The notes under the pieces: model-generated
The model's input: the letters and a program-made list of their open reading frames with translations, nothing else
Told to the model about the DNA's origin: nothing
Database searches by the model: none
In this document: positions 42,000 through 51,401 of the stretch, piece after piece
How the letters are laid out: the number at the start of each line of letters is the position of its first letter
How positions within the stretch are numbered: position 1 is the first letter of the stretch
Source of the DNA: JBAZTO01 sp041661865
GTDB lineage: Bacteria; Planctomycetota; Phycisphaerae; SM23-33
Direction: 5' to 3'
Assembly: GCA_041661865.1 (NCBI GenBank)
Contig: JBAZTO010000011.1
Span: forward strand, 1 to 64,000
DNA: 64,000 nucleotides
Translations under genes and position numbers: made by a program

Positions 42000-43163
42000 A
42001 TGCTCCGGGTCGTGCATATCGTGGAGGCTTTCTGTGGAGGCGTCCTGACGCATCTGCGAGCGATTCTGCCTCCTCTTGCGACGTGTGATTGCGAAGTATC
42101 CCTGGTCTGCTCGCTGGAGAGAGACTGGCCGAGGTTGGCTGAGGCGGCGGAAGAGTTTCGCCGGGCAGGCGTGACGGTGCATGTCGTGAAGATGACTCGG
42201 GCGTTCCATTTATGGCGTGATCCAGCGTCTCTTGTTGGACTTCGGCGGATATTGACGGAGGGCAAATTCGACGTGGTTCACACGCATGGTTCAAAAGCCG
42301 GCGCTCTGGGTCGTGTGGCGGCCAGAATGGCAGGCATCCCGGTTGTCGTTCATACTCCTCACTGCTTCGCATTTCTACGTTGTCCAAGTCCTATTGCCGC
42401 CTATGGCTATCGAGCCACGGAGCGTGCGTTAGGTCGGTTGACAGACGTGCTCATCGGAGTCTCACAGGCTGAAGCAGATGTTGCTCGCGATCTGAAAATA
42501 CTACCGCCGGATCGTTGTGTGGTTGTTGAAAACGCACTGGATGACGTAGTCCACCGCACCGAGCAGGCATTGCCCGCGCGGCGGATGCGCTTGCGGGAAT
42601 ACTTTGGAGTGCGGGAGGACCAGCGGGTTGTCACAATCGTGGCCCGACTGGTGGCCTACAAGGGCATCGCGACCTTCATTGAAGTCGCGGGCGCTTGCAA
42701 GGCGAGAAACGCGGTGTTTTTCATTGCCGGAAATGGCCCCCTGGAGGGCAGACTTCGCCACAGGCTGCGGGACGCTGGGCTCGGCGAAAAGGTGCGACTT
42801 CTCGGGCATGTTGAAACGGTTGCGGACCTGTATGAGGCGAGTGATGTGGTCGTTTCGTGCTCGCAAGCCGAGGGGCAGTCCTATGCCTTGCTCGAAGCCA
42901 TGCGGGCGGGCCGGGCGATTGTGGCCACGGCAGTCCCGGGCAATCGTGATCTTCTGGAAGATGGGCTAACCGGTTGCCTTGTGTCGCCCAGCCCCAAAGA
43001 GATAGCGTCTGCCATCGACCGGCTGTTGGCCGACGACGATCTGCTGCGAAGGGTCGGAGCGGCCGCGAGATACGAGTTCTTGGCGCGGCCGACGCCGCAG
43101 GAACAGGCCCAACGTCTTGCAGAGATCTATCGCCAGAGGGTCGAGATCAAGAAGGCGTCTTGA
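42000..43163 (+). CDS. GT4-family glycosyltransferase
   Basis: This 387-residue GT-B enzyme starts MLRVVHIVEAFCGGVLTHLR, similar to WbnE/EpsD-type transferases. VVHTHGSKAGALGRVAARMAG and HTPHCFAFL are characteristic of this subgroup. The donor half has VVTIVARLVAYKGIATFIEV and VSCSQAEGQSYALLEAMRAG. GGGTGA is just before the ATG at 42000; a GTG at 41994 is possible. It is nine bases after the previous transferase, so the two are co-transcribed. Confidence 0.92.
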   Translation: MLRVVHIVEAFCGGVLTHLRAILPPLATCDCEVSLVCSLERDWPRLAEAAEEFRRAGVTVHVVKMTRAFHLWRDPASLVGLRRILTEGKFDVVHTHGSKAGALGRVAARMAGIPVVVHTPHCFAFLRCPSPIAAYGYRATERALGRLTDVLIGVSQAEADVARDLKILPPDRCVVVENALDDVVHRTEQALPARRMRLREYFGVREDQRVVTIVARLVAYKGIATFIEVAGACKARNAVFFIAGNGPLEGRLRHRLRDAGLGEKVRLLGHVETVADLYEASDVVVSCSQAEGQSYALLEAMRAGRAIVATAVPGNRDLLEDGLTGCLVSPSPKEIASAIDRLLADDDLLRRVGAAARYEFLARPTPQEQAQRLAEIYRQRVEIKKAS

Positions 43164-43280
43164 TGATGAGTGAGTTGGGCATTGGATGATGAATTACTCG
43201 AGAGCGAATGAAATACTACTTCACGGAACCTGCACGCTGACAGTTTGATCAGCGGCATCGTAACCATGGGGAGAGCAACA

Positions 43281-46200
43281 ATGGTGCGTTTAAGGAAATC
43301 GGGCTTCTGTATTCTCGTAACAGCCACAGTATTGGTCATGGGTGGCCTGGTGGAGGCCCGGGATGCTGAGCTTCCACAGGATTGGAGCAAGCTCAACATC
43401 AGTCAGCTCAACCAGGTGGCCCAATCCCTGGTGAAGAAGGGCGACGCGGCCAAGGAAGAGCGGGCCCGACTCGTCGCATTTCTGTCCGGCAAGTTCCTGG
43501 GCAAGCCGGAGGCTGTTGCCTCGACAGGCGTTTGGGAATGGTGCGACCTGCTCAGGATATTGCGGGAAGATCTATCGGAGTCCCAGAAAACTGAATGGTG
43601 CCAGACCCTCAAATCGGCCTGTGTGACGGACACGATGTCTTCATGGACGCTGTTTAGACTCGCCAATACATTCAGGGAGTTGAACCAACTCCAAGAAGGG
43701 CGGGAAATGGCGGTTAAATGGATGCAAACCGATGATAGCTGGCGTTCCTGGCCGCTCGGTGTACTGGTGGAATTCTCCAGGTCGATCCAACACTCTGAAG
43801 GTGAGACCCAAGACAAGCCGCGGGAGGGCTTCAAGGAAGTACAAGCGGCAAGAAAACTTCTATTTGACCACGTGACATTGGCTGCGTCTTCTGACAGGAA
43901 GGCGCTACGAACACTCAGTACGGGTGCCTTGTGGCGTATGGCGTCGGAGTTCAAGGAAGATGTGCCCGATGCACGCCTCCAGATCTGGCGCGATTGGATT
44001 CGCGAACGTGCCGGCGATCCCTTGGTTCTCCGGTCGATGTCGCTGGAAGACGCCATTGCCCTGGCAAATGCGATGGATCTGATGGGGGCGGGGCGAATTG
44101 CCCGGGAGATAGTGGCCGGCTGTTGCTGCGGAATGGCCTTCCCCAGATCCTTCAGTCCCGAGTTTCGCCTCACCTTGATGGAGCAACTGGGCGACCTTCG
44201 GAGGGAGAGGCGATGGCGAGGCCTTCAAGAACCGGCCAGATTCCTTCAGATCGGCCGGGCCTGCTGGAGTGCGTTCTCTGGAAGTCCGCCCGGCTTGGCC
44301 ACGCTCAGCGATACGGAGTTTACCTTCGTCCGGCGAGTGCTGAAAAAAGTCGACAAGATGAAGCTGAAGGCCATGACCGACTGCGAACGATTTCTTGCCC
44401 GCACGTCGATGCCGGAGATGGACCTACGCGACGGCGGGCCTGATGCCGACGACCATGAGGCGGCAGAGCTATTCTGGCATGTCATCCTGGCTGAGCCGAA
44501 TAAGCGAGCCGCGCTGTGGCAGGCCCAGGCGGCTGCGCTGCCGGCTGACAGCATGTCGTCGGGTGGCTCACTCAAGAGTCTGCAAGTGCTGGTCGATGTG
44601 CTGGCGGAAGATCCGGGCAGTACGCTCCAACCTGAGCAAGTGTTGGCCGACCTGATGCAGGCAGCGGAGGGGACCGATGTGTCCGCTTCGCTGGCGGAGA
44701 TGCGGGATGCGCAACTGCTGCGGGGCATTCTGGCGGCGCAGCCGGCTCTGGCAGAATCCTTGAAGAAGGCGCGCGACCTGGCGGCTTCGGCCTCCGACGG
44801 CGCCAACGCAGCCTACGCTCAGGTGATTGCCGATGCGCGCCGCCAGGGCAACGAACAGGCGGCAGCCCTCGCCGAGAAGGAACAACTGGCCTGGCTCTGC
44901 AAGAACAAGGGCGACCTGAAGATCGCCCAAGCCCTGGCCGAATCGCTGCACGCAGGGGGGGATGTCTTGGACGAGCCCACTTGGAACGCCACCTGCCGGG
45001 TGCTGCTGAAGGGTGTCATGCAGGCCAACCCCGCGGAAAGGGCGGCCCTGTGGACCCAAGGCGTGGATCGGTTGAGACAGGAGCCTATCCACCTATCGAA
45101 GGATGTATTGGCTGAACTGGATGAACTCGCCAAGGCCGACGCGCCGCTGGCCAGGCGGGTTCTGACGGACTTGCTGGTATTGACGCCGGATGTGCTCTCG
45201 ATGCAGCGCTTGCAGCAACGGCGGGCTGGGTTGCTGGCAGCCCAAACGGAATGGGAGCAGGCGACCGCCGCAGCCTGGATGGACGTGATGCTCGCCAATG
45301 CCACGGCCGATGGGCCGGTGGCCTCGTTGCGGCGGCTGGAAGGTGTGATGAAATGCGCCGGCCGGGTCGAGCAGTGTCAGGCGCTGGAGGAACGGTGGCT
45401 GCAGGCGGCTGGGCCTGGAGTGGCGAGCCAACCCGCCAGCAGGCCAGCGGAGGCGGATGTGCCGTCGCTCTGCGACGAAGAACTGAAGCAGGTCGCCGCC
45501 AAGGCGCTCGCCGGCGATGACAAGATCACCGCTCGCCGCAAAGCCTACCTGCTGCTGTTCAGTGGAGACGCCCAGTCGTCATTGCCTCTGATGCACGCCA
45601 GGCTGGCCCAGGCCGGCGGCGACATTCACCGCCTGCAAGAGGCGTGGCAGGACCTGGCAGTTGCGTCGAGCACAGGCCTTGCCAATTCCGCCACATCCCA
45701 GCCGGCATTGACGGAGCGTGAAACGCCGGCCGGTTTTCTGGCACAAGTCCATCGGAGACGTTTGATCCGGTGGGGCTATGAGGCCTGGGAGAATAACTCC
45801 GATGAACTGGCGATCAGCCTTTGGTCCGCCGCCGTCCGTCCGGGCACTGACAGAGGCGACGTCGATTCCTCCGTTCGCGCCATCCTGGCCAGGGTTCGCT
45901 GCTCTCCCCGCGCCGGCGAGGGTGTTGGGCTGCTGGAAACACTTCAGCCGGGGGTTGCGGATGCGACAGCCGGGAGGCGACTGCTGCTGGGTATTGCGGA
46001 CCTGCATTACGTGTCCGGACAATTTGACGAGTGCCTGTCCGCGCTGGCTCGCGCGGAGACGCTGGGCGAGCGGGGGGAGCAGGCGTCGGCCGACATGACC
46101 TCGACCATGGCTAGGGCCAGGTGCCTGCTGGCGCAGCAGAAGTTCAATGACGCCTTGGAGGTTCTGAACAACGCAAGTCAGCTCCAGGGAACCGACGAGC

Positions 46201-46358
46201 AGCGCGCCGAGGCGATGTTCCTGGTGGGGTGGATTCACTTGAACTCCAATCGCCTCGCCGAAGCGACAACCCAATTCGAGAAGCTCATGTCCACCTATCC
46301 CGCCGCCCCGGTAACCGATAGGGCCAGGCGGCTGATGGCGAACTTGAAGCGAGGTTGA
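43281..46358 (+). CDS. Large exported TPR-type helical repeat protein
   Basis: This 1025-residue protein has a signal peptide (MVRLRKSGFCILVTATVLVM, then GGLVEARDA). The rest is almost wholly helical with irregular TPR-like repeats, clearest near the C-terminus (GIADLHYVSGQFDECLSALA, then ARCLLAQQKFNDALEVL and AMFLVGWIHLNSNRLAEATT). GGGGAGAG precedes the ATG. It is 30 bases before the gspE homologue and is presumably the first gene of the secretion operon or a bridge between it and the glycosyltransferases. A scaffold role in polysaccharide or protein export is likely but unproven. Confidence 0.82.
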   Translation: MVRLRKSGFCILVTATVLVMGGLVEARDAELPQDWSKLNISQLNQVAQSLVKKGDAAKEERARLVAFLSGKFLGKPEAVASTGVWEWCDLLRILREDLSESQKTEWCQTLKSACVTDTMSSWTLFRLANTFRELNQLQEGREMAVKWMQTDDSWRSWPLGVLVEFSRSIQHSEGETQDKPREGFKEVQAARKLLFDHVTLAASSDRKALRTLSTGALWRMASEFKEDVPDARLQIWRDWIRERAGDPLVLRSMSLEDAIALANAMDLMGAGRIAREIVAGCCCGMAFPRSFSPEFRLTLMEQLGDLRRERRWRGLQEPARFLQIGRACWSAFSGSPPGLATLSDTEFTFVRRVLKKVDKMKLKAMTDCERFLARTSMPEMDLRDGGPDADDHEAAELFWHVILAEPNKRAALWQAQAAALPADSMSSGGSLKSLQVLVDVLAEDPGSTLQPEQVLADLMQAAEGTDVSASLAEMRDAQLLRGILAAQPALAESLKKARDLAASASDGANAAYAQVIADARRQGNEQAAALAEKEQLAWLCKNKGDLKIAQALAESLHAGGDVLDEPTWNATCRVLLKGVMQANPAERAALWTQGVDRLRQEPIHLSKDVLAELDELAKADAPLARRVLTDLLVLTPDVLSMQRLQQRRAGLLAAQTEWEQATAAAWMDVMLANATADGPVASLRRLEGVMKCAGRVEQCQALEERWLQAAGPGVASQPASRPAEADVPSLCDEELKQVAAKALAGDDKITARRKAYLLLFSGDAQSSLPLMHARLAQAGGDIHRLQEAWQDLAVASSTGLANSATSQPALTERETPAGFLAQVHRRRLIRWGYEAWENNSDELAISLWSAAVRPGTDRGDVDSSVRAILARVRCSPRAGEGVGLLETLQPGVADATAGRRLLLGIADLHYVSGQFDECLSALARAETLGERGEQASADMTSTMARARCLLAQQKFNDALEVLNNASQLQGTDEQRAEAMFLVGWIHLNSNRLAEATTQFEKLMSTYPAAPVTDRARRLMANLKRG

Positions 46359-46388
46359 CACGCTAAGACAAAGGGTTCATCTCAATTC

Positions 46389-48149
46389 GTGGCAGATAAC
46401 GGAGCTTGTTGTGAAACCATGACGACGATGCCGGGCCGCGGGGCTTTGGACATGCTGGACGAAGTGGGCCTGTGTGCCCGCGCTTCGGGCCTGGACTACG
46501 GGCGCGTCCGGGCGATGGCTGATTACGCGCGTCAACGCGGCGAGGCCTTGCTGGAGCATTTGGTCACACGTGGCGGCGTGGACGAACACGCACTGATCGG
46601 CGAACTGGCGAGACTGCTGGGGCTGCCCTTTATCGGCGCCAGCGACCCGGCCATCTCGCCGGAAATCCTCGCCCGCATTTCTCCGTGCCTGGTGGTCAGT
46701 CACCAGGTCATCCCGCTGGGCCAGCGCGACGGGGTGCTCCAGGTGGGATGCTGGAATCCCTTCGATTGGCGGGGCTGGGACGAGTTGGTCGATCTGGTCG
46801 GCTGTGCGATGGAGCGGGTGCTGTGCCCGCGGTCGCTGCTGGGGCGGCTGATTAAGAGCCATTACGGCGTGGGGGCCGAGACGGTCGCGCGGCTGGTTTC
46901 GGCGGCCGACGGGGAGCGGGCGGCCGAGGTTGAGGGCGGCAACTCGCCGTTTTCCGAGGAAGAGGCCGCCAACGAGCCCACCGTCATCAACCTGGTCAAC
47001 CAGATCCTGGGCCAGGCCATCGCCGCCAGCGCGACCGACATTCACTTCGAGCCCCACCAAGGCAAGTACGCCATCCGCCACCGCATCGACGGCATGCTGG
47101 AGGAGGTGCCCATTCCCGTCAGCGTCGAGAGGCTCAAGGCGGCGGTCGTCTCGCGAATCAAGATCATGAGCGGCCTGGATATTTCCGAGAAGCGCCTGCC
47201 GCAGGACGGGCGGATCTCGGTCGCGCTGGCCGGCCAGAAGTGCGACCTGCGCGTGAGCATCATGCCCGGCATCCACGGCGAGGCGGTCGTCATCCGCATC
47301 CAGAACCAGCAGGCCGTGGCGCTGGACCTGGAGACCCTCGGCTTCGAGCCGCACGAGCGGGAGCGGATCGACCATCTCATCACGCGGCCGCACGGCCTGG
47401 TGCTGGTGACCGGACCGACCGGCAGCGGCAAGACGACGACGCTTTACGCGGCGCTGGGCAAGGTGCGCTCCAGCCGGACCAAGATCATCACGATCGAGGA
47501 CCCGGTGGAGTACTGGATGGACGGGATGCTCCAGATGCAGGTACACGAGAAGATCGGCTTCACCTTCTCGCGGGCGCTGCGGAGCATGCTGCGTCACGAC
47601 CCGGACATCATGCTGGTGGGCGAGATTCGCGACATGGAGACGGCCGAGATCGCCATTCGCTCAGCCCTGACGGGCCACCTGGTCTTCGCCACGCTGCACA
47701 CCAACGACGCGGTCAGCGCCGTCACGCGGCTGGGCGACATCGGCATCGAGCCGTTCCTGGTGTCCAGCTCGGTCCAGGGGGTGCTGGCCCAGCGGCTGAT
47801 CCGCAAGATCTGCTCGCATTGCCGGCGGGAGGCGTCCGTCGAGTCGCAGGGGGCTATGGAGCGCGGGCTGCTGGAATCGAGCGGCTTGGCCGGGGTGAAG
47901 TTGTTCGAGGGGGCCGGGTGCGAGAAGTGCCGCTTCACCGGCTATCGCGGCCGCATGGCCATCGGCGAGGTGTTCACGATCACCTCGGCCGTCCGCACGT
48001 GCATCCACCAGCGCCAGGCGCCGGATCAACTCGTCGAACTGGCCCGCCGCGAGGGCATGCGGACCCTGCAGGACAACGCGTTGCTGGCGGTCAGAATGGG
48101 CAAGACCACGCTGTCGGAAGTGTTGCGCGTTACGCATGGAGCGTGCTGA
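46389..48149 (+). CDS. gspE: Type II secretion ATPase GspE (PilB/GspE family)
   Basis: GspE powers assembly of the type II pseudopilus. The protein has 586 residues with the MshEN-type N-domain (LIGELARLLGLPFIG). Walker A is GPTGSGKTTTLY (342-353), the Asp box is ITIEDPVEYWMDG, Walker B is DIMLVGEIRDMETA, and the His box is TGHLVFATLHTND. A CxxC pair (CSHC) and CEKC make the usual zinc site. The GTG at 46389 has no good ribosome-binding site; an ATG at 46419 is an alternative. It overlaps gspF in TGATG. Confidence 0.95.
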   Translation: MADNGACCETMTTMPGRGALDMLDEVGLCARASGLDYGRVRAMADYARQRGEALLEHLVTRGGVDEHALIGELARLLGLPFIGASDPAISPEILARISPCLVVSHQVIPLGQRDGVLQVGCWNPFDWRGWDELVDLVGCAMERVLCPRSLLGRLIKSHYGVGAETVARLVSAADGERAAEVEGGNSPFSEEEAANEPTVINLVNQILGQAIAASATDIHFEPHQGKYAIRHRIDGMLEEVPIPVSVERLKAAVVSRIKIMSGLDISEKRLPQDGRISVALAGQKCDLRVSIMPGIHGEAVVIRIQNQQAVALDLETLGFEPHERERIDHLITRPHGLVLVTGPTGSGKTTTLYAALGKVRSSRTKIITIEDPVEYWMDGMLQMQVHEKIGFTFSRALRSMLRHDPDIMLVGEIRDMETAEIAIRSALTGHLVFATLHTNDAVSAVTRLGDIGIEPFLVSSSVQGVLAQRLIRKICSHCRREASVESQGAMERGLLESSGLAGVKLFEGAGCEKCRFTGYRGRMAIGEVFTITSAVRTCIHQRQAPDQLVELARREGMRTLQDNALLAVRMGKTTLSEVLRVTHGAC

Positions 48150-49369
48150 TGTCACGGTTTACTTACTCGGCGGTCATGAGCAGCGGGCAGCGCGTCAGCG
48201 GGCTGATGCGCTGCCAGGACCGTCACCAGGCCATTTCGCAACTGGTGGGGCGCGGCCTGCATCCGGTGGCGGTGGAGCCGGCCGAGGACGGCAAATGGAC
48301 GCTGGGGCGGCTGCGGAAGGAAGTGTTCAATCGCGTGGGCACGGCGGCGCTGGCGGTCTTCACGCGGCAGTTGGCCTCGCTGCTCAAGGCCGGGCTGCCC
48401 ATGATGCGCGCCCTGGAAACCCTTCGTCAGCAGTGCGAGAACCGCCGCCTGGCCGAGGTGACCGAAGACCTGGCCGCGACGCTGTCGCGCGAGGGCAGCA
48501 CGCTGGCCGACGCGCTGGAAAACCATCCGCGAATCTTCACCCCCGTCTTTCGCAGCCTGGTTCGGGCCGGGGAGGAAGGCGGCCACCTCGTCGAGGTGCT
48601 CAACGACCTGGCCCGGTACCTGGGCCAATCCGCCCGCCTGCGGGGGCAGGTCATCGGGGCGTTCATCTACCCGTCATTCCTGACGCTGCTGGGGGCGACG
48701 GCGGTCTTCGTGCTCATGACGTTCGTGATCCCGCGGTTCCAGGAACTGTTCCAGGGGCTTGGCCAGAACCTGCCGCGTCCGACGCAGATGCTGATCGCCG
48801 CCAGCGACTTCCTGTCGGCATGGTGGCCGGCTGTGCTGGGGGTGGCTGCATCGGTGCCGCTGCTGGCCTTCCTGGCCCTGCGCAAGGCCCGCTCCCGCCG
48901 CGCCATCGACTGGCTGATGCTGCGATGTCCGGTCCTGGGCAAGATGTTGCTCAAGCTCGAACTGGCGCGGATTTCCCGGGCCTTGGCGGCGCTGCTGGCC
49001 GGTGGGGTGCGGATCATCCCGGCCCTGCGGATCGTGGGCGCCACGGCCAGGAATGCCGTCGTGCGGGCGAGTTTCGAGCCCATTACCCAGCGCGTGGCCG
49101 CGGGCGAGAGTCTCGGCGAGGCGATGGCCCGGACGGGCGTCTATCCTCCGTTGTTGCTCAATCTGGTCCGCACCGGCGAGGAGGCGGGCGAACTGCCCGA
49201 GATGCTGGGCGAGTTATCCACGGTTTACGAAGAGCAGGCTGAGGCGGCTGTGACGTCGGCGGTGCGGCTGCTCGAACCGCTGCTGATCGTTTCGATGGGG
49301 CTCATCATCGCGGCCATCATCTCGGCCGTCATGCTGCCGATTTTCCAGGCCCAATCTTTGGTGGAATAG
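48149..49369 (+). CDS. gspF: Type II secretion inner-membrane platform protein GspF
   Basis: This 406-residue protein has two T2SSF domains (FTRQLASLLKAGLPMMRALE at about 70 and ISRALAALLAGGVRIIPALR at about 275). Three membrane segments include the last one (LIVSMGLIIAAIISAVMLPI). GspF is the polytopic platform that couples the GspE ATPase to pseudopilus growth. The ATG at 48149 overlaps the gspE stop codon. Length is normal for the family. Confidence 0.95.
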   Translation: MSRFTYSAVMSSGQRVSGLMRCQDRHQAISQLVGRGLHPVAVEPAEDGKWTLGRLRKEVFNRVGTAALAVFTRQLASLLKAGLPMMRALETLRQQCENRRLAEVTEDLAATLSREGSTLADALENHPRIFTPVFRSLVRAGEEGGHLVEVLNDLARYLGQSARLRGQVIGAFIYPSFLTLLGATAVFVLMTFVIPRFQELFQGLGQNLPRPTQMLIAASDFLSAWWPAVLGVAASVPLLAFLALRKARSRRAIDWLMLRCPVLGKMLLKLELARISRALAALLAGGVRIIPALRIVGATARNAVVRASFEPITQRVAAGESLGEAMARTGVYPPLLLNLVRTGEEAGELPEMLGELSTVYEEQAEAAVTSAVRLLEPLLIVSMGLIIAAIISAVMLPIFQAQSLVE

Positions 49370-49378
49370 GAGTCAACC

Positions 49379-49807
49379 ATGAACAGGTCATTGGTCGCCG
49401 TGGGCGCAGGGGTACGCAAGGCCTTCACGCTGGTGGAGATCCTGCTGGTGATCGTCATCATCGGCGTGCTGGCGGGGATGCTGGTGACGCGGCTGTCGGG
49501 CAAGAGCCAGGAGGCGCGGCTGGCGCGGGCCAAGGCCGACATCAAGGGCACGCTCTCGATGTCGCTGGACCTGTTCGAGCAGGACGTGGGGCGCTACCCG
49601 ACGAGCGAGGAAGGGCTCGCGGCCCTGGCCACCGACCCGGGTATCGCGGGCTGGAACGGCCCGTACCTCAAGGGCGGGCTCAAGGGCGATCCGTGGGGCA
49701 GCCCCTATTCCTACCAGTGCGACGGGAGCGATCCGAACGTTCCCTACGTGCTGGGCAGCGCGGGGCCTGACAAACGAGTGGGAACCTCCGACGACATCAC
49801 GGAATGA
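49379..49807 (+). CDS. gspG: Type II secretion major pseudopilin GspG
   Basis: This 142-residue protein has the prepilin motif AFTLVEILLVIVIIGVLAGM, cleaved after the alanine by the prepilin peptidase. The residue before Phe is Ala and not the usual Gly. The C-terminal half carries the conserved calcium-site region GWNGPYLKGG, DPWGSPYSY and GPDKRVGTSDDI. AGGAG precedes the ATG. It overlaps the next gene by four bases. Confidence 0.95.
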   Translation: MNRSLVAVGAGVRKAFTLVEILLVIVIIGVLAGMLVTRLSGKSQEARLARAKADIKGTLSMSLDLFEQDVGRYPTSEEGLAALATDPGIAGWNGPYLKGGLKGDPWGSPYSYQCDGSDPNVPYVLGSAGPDKRVGTSDDITE

Positions 49808-50379
49808 GAATGTTCTTCACAACAATGTGCGGCGTAAGGCGTGCAACCGGTGGGGCGCGGAAGGCGGTCGTGGTCACAAACGCCGCGACCGCGGCACCCG
49901 GCGGTTTCACGCTGATCGAGATGCTCATCGTCGTGGTGGTCATCGCGGCGCTGTCGACGGCGCTGGTGGCCAGCCTGGCCGGGCGCGTGGACCGTCGCGC
50001 CCTGGATATGGCGGCCAAGGACCTGACCGCGGCCTTGCAGTACGCGGCGCGGCAGTCGCGGCTGTCGGGCCTGCCGCACCGGATCGTAATCGACGAGAGC
50101 GACTCGCAGTTCCACATCGAGCAGGCCGCCAGTCCGACCGGCCGGGAATACGCAGCCGTCACGGGCTTGCCCGGCAGGACGCGGGCGCTGGGGCCGGGCG
50201 TGACGCTGGATAGTGTGCTGGTGAATGGAGACCTGGTCCCGGCACAGCGGTCGATTGACTTCGGCCCCGAGGGCGGCTTTGAAGGCCAGATACTTCTGCG
50301 CAACCGGAAGGGGCAGACTTTGGGCGTCAGCGTGTTGGCGGGGCAATGTTGCGTGGCCCAGGCGGTGCAGGCACGATGA
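49804..50379 (+). CDS. gspH: Type II secretion minor pseudopilin GspH-like
   Basis: This 191-residue protein has a leader of about 33 residues before the prepilin site GGFTLIEMLIVVVVIAALST, longer than usual. LDMAAKDLTAALQYAARQSR matches GspH-type minor pseudopilins. The start ATG is in an ATGA overlap with gspG and the stop is in an ATGA overlap with gspI. An internal start that would shorten the leader cannot be excluded. Confidence 0.85.
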   Translation: MRMFFTTMCGVRRATGGARKAVVVTNAATAAPGGFTLIEMLIVVVVIAALSTALVASLAGRVDRRALDMAAKDLTAALQYAARQSRLSGLPHRIVIDESDSQFHIEQAASPTGREYAAVTGLPGRTRALGPGVTLDSVLVNGDLVPAQRSIDFGPEGGFEGQILLRNRKGQTLGVSVLAGQCCVAQAVQAR

Positions 50380-50747
50380 AACGTCGCGGGAACATCGCGG
50401 GCTTTACCCTGATCGAGGTGCTGGTGGCCATGACGGTGCTCAGCGGCGGCATCCTGGGCGTGCTGTCGGCCTTCTCGCTGGCCTCTCGCAGCGGACGCAG
50501 CGGAGCGAACCTTCGCCAGGCCGTCGCCATCGCCCAGCGTGAACTGGAACTCATCGTCAACGCCCCCGCCGGCGCCGCCTTGCCGCAGCGGCAGACAGCC
50601 GGCCGGTATGAATGGCAGCCGCTTGTCGAGGATCTCACGCCGCGACTCAAACGGGCCACGATCAAGGTGAACTGGTCTGAAGGCGGCGCGGCGCGGGAGT
50701 ACCGGTTGTCGCAGGTATTCAGGTCGGCTGGGGAGGGGGGATCATGA
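50376..50747 (+). CDS. gspI: Type II secretion minor pseudopilin GspI-like
   Basis: This 123-residue protein starts MKRRGNIAGFTLIEVLVAMT, a standard prepilin peptidase site with a short basic leader. VAIAQRELELIVN follows, as in GspI (AxxxAxxxL pattern). It has ATGA overlaps with both neighbours. Confidence 0.88.
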   Translation: MKRRGNIAGFTLIEVLVAMTVLSGGILGVLSAFSLASRSGRSGANLRQAVAIAQRELELIVNAPAGAALPQRQTAGRYEWQPLVEDLTPRLKRATIKVNWSEGGAAREYRLSQVFRSAGEGGS

Positions 50748-51400
50748 GCGGCGGATCGAGAATATTCGGGCGAACCGGGCGGCGCCGGGGCGGTTTCACA
50801 CTCCCCGAACTGCTGACGGCCACCGTGGTCATGAGCATTGCACTGCTGGGCGTGCACTCGGTCTTCCAGCGCGCGATGGCGGTGGAGGCCCGGGCCAGCC
50901 TGGGCTGGACGCAACGCAGCTCAGCCGAGGCGGTGGTAGACCCGCTGGCCGACGACCTGGAGCAGATCAACCGAAGCTTCCAGGCCCCTCCGCTGGTGCT
51001 CAAATCCTCCGGCGACGGCGGGGAGCTGATCTGCCAGGTCGGCCTGGAGCGCCGGCGATATTCCTGGGGCCGCAAGGACCGCGGCGGACTCTACCACCTC
51101 GCCCTCCAGAGGCGCGTCTTTGCGGGCAAGCAGGACTTATCCGGCGGCGCGACCCCCGAGACGATTGACAATTCCAGTGCGTGGGAAGCCGTCGCCACCA
51201 CTGAGGCGGGGAGCGGGATGAGCGAATTCGGCGTTCAATGCAGGCTGTTGAGCGACGGGGCGGGGCAGTGGCGAAGCGACTACCAGGCCAGGATCGGCCA
51301 GGGCCTGGCCGTGAAGATAGGGGCGACCGTGGGCGGGCAGGAGGTCCAGCGGATCGTCGTGCCGCCGTCGATTGTGACGGCGGAAGAGGGCCAGGAGTGA
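50744..51400 (+). CDS. gspJ: Type II secretion minor pseudopilin GspJ-like
   Basis: This 218-residue protein has a prepilin site GGFTLPELLTATVVMSIALL, with Pro at +4 where many have Ile or Val. The region DPLADDLEQINRSF is characteristic of GspJ. GspJ with GspI and GspK forms the tip of the pseudopilus. It overlaps gspI by four bases and is one base from gspK. Confidence 0.86.
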   Translation: MSGGSRIFGRTGRRRGGFTLPELLTATVVMSIALLGVHSVFQRAMAVEARASLGWTQRSSAEAVVDPLADDLEQINRSFQAPPLVLKSSGDGGELICQVGLERRRYSWGRKDRGGLYHLALQRRVFAGKQDLSGGATPETIDNSSAWEAVATTEAGSGMSEFGVQCRLLSDGAGQWRSDYQARIGQGLAVKIGATVGGQEVQRIVVPPSIVTAEEGQE

Positions 51401-51401
51401 A